Positions 15,001 to 27,000 of a stretch of 36,678 nucleotides of DNA are shown in pieces. Below the pieces are notes generated by a model. The model was not told where the DNA came from. It did not search any database and saw nothing but the letters and a program-made list of their open reading frames with translations. The position numbers and the translations under genes are program-made. The stretch is from Candidatus Omnitrophota bacterium. Its GTDB lineage: Bacteria > Omnitrophota > Gorgyraeia > Duberdicusellales > 4484-171. How positions within the stretch are numbered: the first letter of the stretch is position 1; every line of letters begins with the position of its first letter. The stretch lies in contig JAHISK010000128.1 of assembly GCA_018818105.1 (NCBI GenBank), positions 1 to 36,678 of the forward strand, in the 5' to 3' direction.

Positions 15001-18000
15001 TAAACCGGTGGCGCGGCAAACAGAATATCGGCCGCGGCAAGCTCCAGGACTCCACCAGCCACGGGAGAGGTTGCCCGGGTTTTATCCTGCCACGACCAAT
15101 TTACAATAGAGAACAGTAAAGAAATATTGACATTTTTATCTGAAAATGGTATATCCGTAATCAGAGGTGAAAAAGTATGACTAAATTGTTTTCCGCTACC
15201 TATGAACATGGTATATTTAAACCACTCAACAACCATTTGACTTACTTGTAATAATGTGTTATCTTTTAAACAAAGAAAAAATAAATATATACTAAAATAA
15301 TAGTAAGCATAGAAGATTTTTAAAAGAGGAGGTAGAAATATGTTACGACACTTTAAAGTAGTTATTGAAGAAGAAATTGAAGGAGGATTTAGTGTGCATT
15401 TTCCTGCCCTTCCTGGTTGCGCAACACAGGGAGAAGACATAGAAAAAGCTATCTCTAATGCCAAAGAAGCTTTAGACTTATACATCTGGTCACTAAAAGA
15501 CGACGGTTTACCTATCCCTGAATTAGATGTACAAGTAATATTGAAAGATATAGAAATAACTGTATGACCAAATTGCCTCATATTTCCGGTAAGGAAGCGA
15601 TAAAAGCCCTCCAAAAGACAGGATTTTTTATCAAACGCCAAAGCGGTTCTCATGTGATTATGCGCCACACTACTGATATTAATAGAAGATGCATCGTGCC
15701 TTTGCACGGCTCCAAAGCTATAAAACCAGGTACTCTTCATTCTATCTTGAAGGGAGCTAATTTTTCTATTGATGAATTCCTCAATCTCCTTAAATAAATA
15801 TCTTACTCCTCCTATTCTTAAAATAAAAAGGGTAACAGAGTCAGGCACTGAAAACTGAAAACCCATCTTTCCTCCCCTTGACCCTTGACCCGCCTGTCCT
15901 GAGTATTCCCAAAGGATAACCCTCGCTCCTTTTATATCCACCGGCGAGGCGGCATGAGAAAAGCCGTTAGGCGTTAGTGAATAGTCGTTAGTTAAAACCA
16001 AATCACGTAATATGGGTGGTATGTGACTTGAAATTCCACCATACTTTCTAAAGTGGAGGCCGGACCCTGTTATTTTTGTAATTCCCATTATAAAAAAATA
16101 TGGCAGAATCATTTCACATAAATCTTGACTTTGCTCCAATAATATAGTATTAATGTTATTCATGAAGAATAATCTTAAAGGTTTATCTATCAAAGAAAAA
16201 TTAGCAATTACTGAATTTGAAGAATTACTGCTTGAAAAATTCCCTAAAAGAATTAAAAGAATCATTTTATTCGGAAGTAAAGCAAGAGGGACATCATCAC
16301 CTCGTTCTTCTGATGTGGATATACTAGTAGTAGTCAGCAAAAGCAATAAATACGTAAGAAAAGAAATTGCCGGACTTACCCATGAACCCATTGCCGAATT
16401 TGGAGTAGATTTATCTCCCATTATTGTTGAAGAAAGAGAATTAACAACATATTCACCATTTATTACCAATGTTAAAAAAGAAGGTATCTCTTTATGGCCA
16501 CACCACTGAAAGAATATGTAACCTTGCGCTTGGCGCTGGCTAAGGAAAAAATAAAATCTGCCGAGATTCTCTTTAAAAATAACAGTTGCCGGGACACTAT
16601 TTCCCGTGCTTACTATGCTATTTATTACGCAGCTAAAGCTTTCCTTCTTCATCATGGACAATATCCATATAGCCATAAAGGAGTCAGCATCATTTTTCAT
16701 AAATTCTGTGCTACTCATAATAAACCGGACAAAAGTTTCGCAAAAATGCTTTCGATCATGCAAGAAGCCCGCCTCAATGCTGATTATAAAGAAAAAGTAA
16801 AAATAACAACCGAAGACGCTAAAGAAGCAATCCAATCCGCCAAATCTTTCTTGAAAGAAATATCGTCCATTCTTAAATCTAAATAATTCATCTAAAAAAC
16901 GATTTGGATCGCCTTTAGCAGAGAAATTTTTCCTTGAATCATCTTTATTTCCAGAATAAATAGTATGAGCATTAACCAGGTCAGACCGCCTCTTTCGAAT
17001 TGAGGAGGAATTAAACTTCTGTTTTTTCGAATTTCGAAAAATTAGGGGGACACAATCCTTATTTATATCCTTGCTAATCAGCAAGGTGGCAGTCGTTAGT
17101 TGATATCTAATAAAAAGAATAGCAGATGAAAAAAAAGTTACATGGTGAAGGTCAAAAATTAGAATTGAATCCGGTGGGCTACTATCGGAAAAATATAGAT
17201 AAAAAGAGACATTGACAACCCCATCTTGCCAAACTAGGATATAGATTATGGCTAAAAAGAAACCTTCTTCTAAAAAGTCCGTTGATTCATTTACCGCTAC
17301 CGAAGTTAGGACCCTAATAAACCAACTACAAAATGATTTTAGGCTTTTTGGAGAAAAACTCCAAAGTTTAGAAAAAAAAGTTGACGGTATCGCTATAAAC
17401 CAAGCCCGTATTTCTTCATTAGAAAACCAAGTAGAAATTTTATTAGCAAAATAATCTACTCCGTCTTGATTAACTGAAGAAAAACTCCTTGTTTCGCTTA
17501 TTATTGCCACCACAAACTTTACATATTTTTTTGACAAAAAGGTGCCTGTCTCCATTATAAACAAAATAATTACGGGTGAAGAATCCAACAAATTACCACT
17601 ACTTAACTCAGATACTTTGTAGTCTTGAGGTCTGACCCCACTGACATAAGATAACTCAACCGATGAAGATGTCACATTCCGGCAGGAATCAAATAGATAT
17701 TCAATCGGCGAAGAAAGAAAAAGGCGCTGTCCCGTTTGATTCTCTAAAGAGATAGGATTCTGTGTTTCTTCGTCTCCGTTTCTTTTGCCATTTAAAACTT
17801 CACTCAACTGAGTCTCCTCCAATCCGGGAATTGCCGTATCAGGGATTTGAATCAGATAAACCTCACGATAAGAATATTCTTGATGCCCTCCTGGAGTTTT
17901 AGGAGAATGAAAAATAGTCTCTGTCAAATGTTTCTCAACAAGCCAACCTTGAGCCGCCAGTTCCCTGACAAAAGTATGTTCTGGCTCCCCTTGAGCATGC

Positions 18001-21000
18001 ATCTCTGATGCGTGTGCCAATACAGCCCCCTGCATATCATTTTTATACGCTAATTCTTGAGCGGTTTTCAACATAGCGATATAGGCCTGTCTTTCTTTTA
18101 GTCCTGGCTCCCCTTTAAACAGATTATTGCTCGGCAAAGCAAAAACCTGCCAGCCCTTCGCGGAAGACTTAGGAAGGAATCCCTCAATTCCCACCTCAAG
18201 TAGTTGAACCTGTGCTTTACCATGCAGTCTTCCGGTCTCATCTTTTAAAGCTAACGTTGCAAAATGAACTCTTCCCTCCCCTAAAGAGTTTACTTTCTGG
18301 GCTACATGCTGATCTCTGACATCCCAAGTACATACACCCGTAGCCATGCAACCCATAAAATGAAAAAAATCATCAAAAAATCCCACGTACAACTGCCGGC
18401 GGCTCAAGCAATCGACAATCTTGTAATTCTTTTGCTCATCCGCAATCCGCGAAATGATTCCTTTCATAGAACCAACATCTCCAAAGACACCGCTCATCCT
18501 GAATTGTATTTTATTGATCAGCATCTGATGACGAATTTCATCAGGATCTTCCGTAGCGTAACGCTTGATCATCTTCTCTCGCGCTCTGATTCCAGCTAAT
18601 TCTACTATGATGTTTTTTCGACTCAAAACTCCATTTTTAACATAAAAAGATTTCTTGTCATCATCCTGGAGTCCATCCACAAAATCACCGATCTTTTCAT
18701 ACAAGGTTGTCGTCTTTGTATCACGCCACGTGTCTGAGAAAAAAACTCCCCATTTATATAACCAGGCCCGATTCCTACCCGCGTCCTCAGGAACATTGCG
18801 GTATTGCTCTAACACAAAACCCTTTGACTGAAACATAAAAGCAGCCAGCACCTTGAGATCCGCTTCAGACAAATCATCACCAGAGGCAACTTTTTGAAAT
18901 ATGCTTGTTAATGCCTCTTTAGTCCACTTATCTGAAGCCCACAATGACAGTTGACGGTTAAAAGCATCACGCTGCTTTGAATCACCCTGATAGACCGTCA
19001 CCGTCTCGGCAACGGGAAAACAGTAAAGCTGACGCAATCCCGGATCAATTTCTTGTGTCCGCGCATCCCCACGATCTGCGATGACTTTTTTAAGCCTCTC
19101 TGCCATGGCTTCATAATCTTTAGCCGTGTAGTTCTTTATGGGGATAAACCGGGCCAAAAGCAACAGCTCATCCTTTATCGTAATCCCATATTTTTTCACA
19201 AACTCTTCGCTCAAACCATTATATCTTCCCCAGGCCATTTCATCCTGAAACTCCCTTTTTATATCCAGCAAAAACGTAGTGATAGCATCAGGGTTATCTT
19301 TATTATCCCGGTAAAATTCAAAAAACTTTGCCGAGATTACAGATACGCCAAGCCGATAATATCCTTCTATGTCTTTTTCAAAGTGTAGCCACTCCTCATC
19401 TTTCCATTTGCTCAAATCAATCAGGCAATCAAGTGTTTCCAGGACGCCATAGATATTTTGCGGGGCTATCCTTTGTCCTCTCCTGGCAATGCTAAGCAAT
19501 ATTTTCTTCAAATTATCGAATCTTCCAGCATTCTTTATGCCTTTGATCAAATCACCAAATCCCCACGGCTGAATACCGCCTAAAGCGACTAATACCCTCG
19601 TCAGAGGATTATTAAAAGGAATCACCCGCCGGATATCATCGATATCCTCGGTTTTTAATCCGATATTTTTTAAAGAAACCAGAACGGCGGGCGCGTTTGT
19701 GTGGATGATATCCAATAATCGTCTTAAAAAATCGACCTCCCGCAGAATCTCTTCAACCGTTTCAAAACGACAGGCAAGATACCCTAAAGATTCCCAAAAC
19801 ATTCGACGCAGCTCGTCAGTATCATAGGCATCAATCTCTTGCTGAACCCGATGAGAGAGTTTGATAAGCCGCGGATTGAAGATAATCGTCTGAAGCTTTT
19901 CCTTATCATCAAAAATCGCAAGCAAAGACCTCCCATCCTTAGGAATTATCCAACTGACAGGAAACATCTTCACAAGAATTCTCACCCTCTTCACAAAGTC
20001 ATGCTGGTTCTCCTGATTGATAGTCCCGTCTGCAAGCGCTTCCACCAAAACCGGATGTCCAACCAAAAAAACAACCGGATTGTCGATCCCCAGCTCTTGA
20101 AATAATGGTTTCAACAACAAAGCCTGAACAACACATCTAAAGTTCGCCAGGTTAATCTCACCTTTTAAAACGGCTTCTTTAAAAGAGAGGGCCTTCGAAA
20201 CCATGTCGGAGACAAAAGGAACTTCTTCAGCAATAACATCGACAAAAAGACTGACAAACTCTGACCAGGTTGATTTAGAAACCAACTTCGCATTCAAGAC
20301 CTCCTGAATGGCCTCCAAATAGACTTTCATAACTTCCCCACCAGATGACCAGCCGCTGTCTTTTTTGATGAAATCCGACCTTAATAAAACCGCCGCGTCC
20401 TCAATATTCTCACTCGACAAAACTTTATCTTCGCGTAATCCGTTCAATATCCCCAATGCCAAATTCCTGTTTTCCACACCTCCCCTTCCGTAACCTTCAT
20501 ACTTGGTGCCATCAAACGACCGACCGCTGGCAACGACATGGATAAGATCAAAGGCGGCATCGATGTTCTTTCTGGTTAAACAATGATCCGACATCAGCCC
20601 CTCTAAGGTGTCGTAAACATGCATCGGATGGGAATCAGAATAACTGGGGTCGACCGCGCTGAAGAAGTTCCGAACCTTCTCTTTATCTTCTCTTAAAATC
20701 AGCCCGCGCTCGGCAAGCATGCTCAGTGTTTTACGTGTTCTTTGCTTAATATTTCTGTTTAACTTTTCCATCTCGCTTAATTCCCTGTCGAATATATCTT
20801 TTTTCCATTCCGGCTCTTCCTCACCAAGGATTTCTTCAACAACACCGAGCCGCATCCTTTGTTCATTGAGACAGCGAAAAAAATCCACGTCGTAAGGGCC
20901 TAAAACTTCCCTTTGCAACAGTCGCAAAAAATAGCCAACATCCTCTGCCGCAGCACTCACAAAACGCCGGGACCACCCTTGGCCTTCCCTGTCCAGAGAC

Positions 21001-24000
21001 GAGAGCGTCCATTCGGACAGGCTGATCTTATATGTCTCATCCCACAGACGCACTACCAAAATCCAATTCGCACCATCGACAGATATATCGGCCACCCCCT
21101 GCTGAAACAAGTATTTAATGACACCGTTAAAAACCGCGACAGGCTGATCGATAAAATCATGAAAGATACTCACTCCTCCATCAGAAACACCTTCACAGGA
21201 CGGCAGAATGACGTTAAAAACATACGGGACCCAATGATAAAACTCATAGAGCGCGGCTGTTTTGGGTAGCGCCGTAAAAAGCGCATCGATAAAACCATGA
21301 TATTTCTGAAAAACAGCCGCCTTAACCCAATCCTTTTTGTCCATAATCGAGTTTTTTGCATCCAAGAACAAAGATATCTTCTCCACTCCCAGGGAGATCC
21401 CTATCTCGACACGTGCCTTGGAATGATCAATCGGGACTAACTCACCGACGAAGCCGCAGGATTTTTCCCGTGGAATCTTATATTCTGGCCGGTCGTATGC
21501 CGCATAGATCACAGCCGTGAGTGACGCCAGTGGAGCGGGTTCCGGAGCCAAAGCCAAGAGTCGTTCGGGAACAACATCCGCAGAAATATCCTCACCCGAT
21601 AAATAAACGCCCTGCTCGTAAAGATACCGAAGGAGATCTGCGCGAGCGCTTTCTTTTTTTTCCAAGACACTGATCATACCCCAGATAATATGCGACGATT
21701 TTTTCCCTTCCGCCAGAATGATCGCTTTTAACACGCCAGGGCTGACGGCAAACCGCACAAGATCATCTGGAGGCGGATTATTTGTATCGAAAAGCCAAAG
21801 GACGTTCTTTATCTGCAGTAATGACGATCTCAAATCGTTGCAACCCCTGAGAACCAAAATCTCCAAAAAATCTTCTGTTATAATATACTCTTCAAAAGAA
21901 TATTTATTGGTCAAGATCAAAATATCGTCGATCTCCTTCAATAATTCATTTATCTGTAGATTATTCGAGCCGGCAGACACCATCCGCAAAAGGACATCTG
22001 TGGAGAAAAAAGTCTGACGAGCCAAGGGGAGATTTTTGGTCTTATCAATAAAACTCTCAAGAAATCCAAACCTCTCTGACACGCGGCCCCCTCCTAAACT
22101 GGCCAAAACCGTCAAAAGATCAATGTTTAAAAGAACACCTTCAGTCTGCGCTCTAGCCAACAAATCCGCAAATGCACAAAGACAAACTCTCTCATTCTCA
22201 TTGCTTTGCCGTGATTGCTGATGAATAATCAGAAGCAATGTTTTCGCCTTGGTAAGATTGTTCGCATTGATTGTCGACTGTTGCGACCAGCCGAGGGATC
22301 GACGCAGTGATCGTTCAATCAGCTTGAACGCGGCTTCCCTGGACTTCCTCCTGCGATCCTCAGCCAATCCATTGCCACGACCATACTTTGACTCCTGCGC
22401 GAACCATTGACAAAACTCCTCATCAAGGCCAGTAAACGAAGGCTCAACCAGATAAGCATATTCTCCTCTTTCCGGATCGGCTACAAGCCATCCTTTTTCA
22501 AGAAACCCGGCTTCCAATTCCCCCGTAAAAAATCCCGCCCGTTCCAAGGGATACCTCTCGTAAATACCGTCAGCCTGCCGAACCAGGTCCATCAACACAT
22601 AGACCCGGTTCTCCACAATGCTTGTCTGCGTTGACGCGTTAACACCATCCAAAAAGAGATCGCACGCATCACGGAAATTATTTTTATTGATAACCCCCTC
22701 ATTAGCCCATCGTATGATGGCATCAAAATACGGTCTACCGAAAGCCTGATAGAAATCATACGAGTACGCCAACGAAAGACCCGCATTAAAAGGTGGCGTA
22801 AAGAGATCCAGGGCACAGATGACAGTGTCGTGTCTGACAACATCATTTTTGGCCAGCGCAATCAATGCCCCAAAGGCCGCGTCTGCATTATAAAAATAAC
22901 CATCAAACTGCCTCTCCCTTGGCAGCATCCTGGTGATCGCCCGGAAAATATTCATCACCAGATAAACGTTATCGTTATCAACCTCCGGCAACGAAAACCA
23001 CAGGAGCATAGACTCTAAAATTTCGGGGCCGCGAAAATTACCCGTGCCACGCAAGGTTCTCTCCACAAAATCCGTCATTGCTTGCGCGTTATTTTGCGTC
23101 ATAAAGCCGCGTTCAAAAAGCGTTGTTACTAACGTTCGTATCTGAGTGTTTTCTCCCGCGCGCATCTTTTCCAGCACATTATCGACCACACCCCTGTCCT
23201 GCTCCAGCAAAATCCTGTGGCTTAACCCTTCATCTTCGCGCGGCCTGATTTCCGCCTGAAGAATTCTTAAAAGATAATGCTGATTCTCTAAAAGATTCAG
23301 TTCTTGCGCGCTCCAGTCAATCCAGACATCATCCTTGCGACGGAACCGATCTATGGTCCAGCCGGAAATATCAATATGAAAAGACGCGCTGTTCCCATTG
23401 ACTAAAACCAGCGTACGTTTATCTTCCGAAATCGATAAATGAACAACCCCCCGCAGTATCATTATGGCCGCGATCTTGCGAAAAACAGCAACAAGATGAC
23501 TGTTGCGGCTCTCCTTCGGAGCATGCTCCAAATCCCGCGTCAGGCTTTTCTCTAAAACAACCAGATTCTGCTCAGGCACAACAACCCCAAACAAATCATA
23601 AAAAAGCTCTGAATAGACAAAAAAGTGAGCCGGATACTCCTCATAAAGCCGAGAGAATAGCTCCACAATCCGCCTATGAAGCGGATGAACAACAAACTCC
23701 CTTAATTGAGACAGCATACCCAGCAAGAAACCTTCCGCACCTGGTTCCAACTCACGTTCATACGCATTAGCCTCTTCGCCGACCAGAGCGACCTGAAGAT
23801 ACTTTTTTCCACCCCGATTGACGACTCCAATCGCCTGAGCCCTATCTCCTATTTGCGCAATGCGCTGACGTCCAACGAAACTAACACTAGCACCACTCTT
23901 GCCGGCATTCTCATTTTTCTGGCAAGGACTAGATATAATCACACGGCCTTCCATTCCGTCTTCAAGAAATAGCAGGGTCAGACCTTGAAATGGGAATTGG

Positions 24001-27000
24001 ATAATATAAGCCTTGCTTACAAATAAAAACATCGACATCATTTCCCATTTCAAGGTCTGACTCTGTATTTTTTTTGAAGATATTTTTCCACAAAGCATAA
24101 AGCCGCATATATGACAAGCATTCTGAAACATCAAATAAGCAACATTAACAGAGTCAAACCCTGAAACCTGAAAGTCCGAAACCGGCGAGGCGTTTCGAAG
24201 ATAAACTTCGAGAATACTCGAAGAACTCTGCTGCTCTTTTCCTTCTAATGGAAAAGAATCTTTCTGCATTTTCAAAAAGCTGAACGGATGCCGGCCTTCT
24301 GTTTTATACTTTTCCACCATCACGGCCGCCAACATAATAGAAACGATTTTTTGAACACGGTAAGCTATTACCTTCAGAGATTCTTTTTCGGCGTCAAATA
24401 ATATTATTTTACGGCTATATTTCAAATATTTCTCGATATCACTAAAACAAGGCAAATCATATTTCTGACAAACTTTTAAAGCCTCATCCACTAATTGAAA
24501 CATATTAAAAAAACCTTTCCTTTCAAACGACAATAATTTTCTATTCGCCAACAAAACTTTCCCTTCCTTATAAAAATACTCCAATCCAAAAACATATTCT
24601 CCTTCATGAAGCGTCAAGTTTGCTTCCATGTCATTAATTCCATCGGCGGCGTAAATAATCTTACAAGCCAAATCCACAGCATACGCTTCGCCTAAAACAA
24701 CGGAATCGTACACCGGAGATGAAAAACGCCGCTTTTCTAAACAACCCTGAGGTATAACAGGGTCAGCCCTTGAATTGTGAAATAATGAAACAAAAACCGG
24801 CGGAGCATGCGGCCATACAGAAAATTCAACCGCTAATATTTTCGCCGGCGATGAATTCCCGAAAAACAAAGCTTTCCAGTTTCCGGTTTCAACCACGTTA
24901 CGCATGTTCGATGGGTATATAGCGGCAGTAACCGCTGAACGAATATATACAACACTGTGCTTACCAACCGGCGAGGCGCTCCCCGTATCCTCTCGTTTCT
25001 CCGCTGTCATATTCACAGAAAAATTACACCGACACGACACAACACACAATTTTAAATTATAAAAACCCAACCTTCGCAAGAAAAATCCAAATGGTACTAA
25101 ATCTAAATCACTTTCACAAATTTGCGCGCCTTCTTCATAATACAGCCGCAAAATCAATTTAATTATTTTTAGTTCATTTTCGCTAAACTCCTCAATTACC
25201 ATCCTTCGACTAATTTTATTTTCGGGAAAACTTGTTTTCTCTAAAAATTTCCTCCAGATACCCATCCTGTTTTGTTTAACTAATAATGTATGGATATTGT
25301 TTAACGCTTTTATAATCAAAGGCTTTACTTCCTCCATTAATCCATCAAATCCTTTCATCAATACGCATAACATGGCTACAGATTCGGCATGACTGATATC
25401 CTCTAATTCAATCCTCTCTGCTAATTTGGATAATATCTCAAAAATATAACTCCCTAAGTCTTTACCTTTCAAATCTCTAACTTCTCCGTCTTCAAAAAGA
25501 ACATCTTTTAACCATAACCAGTGGAATCTTATGTCTTTTTTTTCAAATACCCTAAACAAAATCAAGTCGTCAAACACTGTCTTATTACCCGCGGAATCTT
25601 TTAATCCTAAAGAATACCACGGCGCGCTATACGATGGATTAAAGAAAAACGAATAGTGAATGTTTGTTTCCGGATCAACCCATCCCAAAACTAAAGCCTC
25701 CTCAAGAAAATCCCGAACAAAAGCAGGGGAACTATTTTCTTGCCTCAAATCAAACAAATCAACCTCCGGCTCCCCAAAAAATAAAGAAGCAACCTTTCCC
25801 TCCACCGGAGAAAAAATACCTTCCGCTAATATTCTCGCCGGCGAGCTAGATAAATCAGGGCCGTCCCCATTTTTCCCCATATTCTGAAGGCTCAAGCGAG
25901 ATGATAAATGCTGTAAAACCCTCCTAGGGTCAGACTTTGAAATGGGAATTGACAAATATAAGCATGGCTTACAAATAAAAACATCGACATCATTTCCCAT
26001 TTCAAGGTCTGACCCTGTTTTTTCTCTGCCAATGTATCTACAGAAAAGGGGACATGCAACAACAGGGTCAGACCTCTCATAAGTTATTAAACTAACTCCG
26101 TCCCCTATTACAAAAAAAGATATCGCGTCAGGCATTGATATATACTTTGACCCGGAAACCGGAATAACCGCGCGGGGTAAAAGGGCCTGCAACGTTACAC
26201 ATTTCAAGGGCTGACCCTGTTTTTCTATAGATACCGAAGAAGAGCCTACCTTCTTTACAAATTCAAATCTCTCCAACACCGCTGCCCTCTCTTTAGGATG
26301 TAAAATATCACAGCTCTTTACTAAATCATGCCACCGAATAGCGTGCCAAGCATAAGGATAATCACTCTTTTTAAGCTGATGCGGTAATGTCTTATTTAAA
26401 ACAACCTTTTCAAATACCAACAGGTCATTCTCTTTACGATAAATACTTAACCAGACATCATCAAAACAGTTAATAAATATTCCGCCTTCTTTTAGCATTA
26501 TAGCAGCATAGGTTTGATTCGTTTTTATTACCTTAAACGGCTCCTGCCAATACAAAGCATTTGTACTAATAATCACATCGACTTCCTTTATTCGTGTAGC
26601 AAATGATCCCCGAACAAAATGACAATTTTTAAGCAATTCTTCACCCTCTTCTTTTTTATTACTTTTAAGCCACTCTCTTAAAACTTGCCTAATAGATAAT
26701 TTTTTAGCATTTTTCACCGCGTCTTCCCCCTTATACCCTTGATAAGTAAACCAGCAATACTTAGGATGATTGCTTGAATCCGTTTTTAAATATCCCATAT
26801 ATTTCCCATCTAATGAAAATAAATAATAGTCATGACTTTCCCAATTCTTATAATTATCTACGTTCTCATAGATAAACCCCGGCATTAAACTATCAACAAA
26901 TAAAATTTGCGCGTTAGGATTCTTTTCTTTAAAAAGTATAAAATCATCACTACCTATAACCGAAGGTGGCACTCCCGCTCCTATTTCAATAATATCTTTA

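Noticed and set aside
15209-15236. A separate minus-strand gene starting at ATG 15236 or 15209, next to hicBA
   Set aside because: A first pass suggested an upstream stop near 15320, but recounting the T-run showed a frame slip in my reading; the frame is continuous through hicBA.
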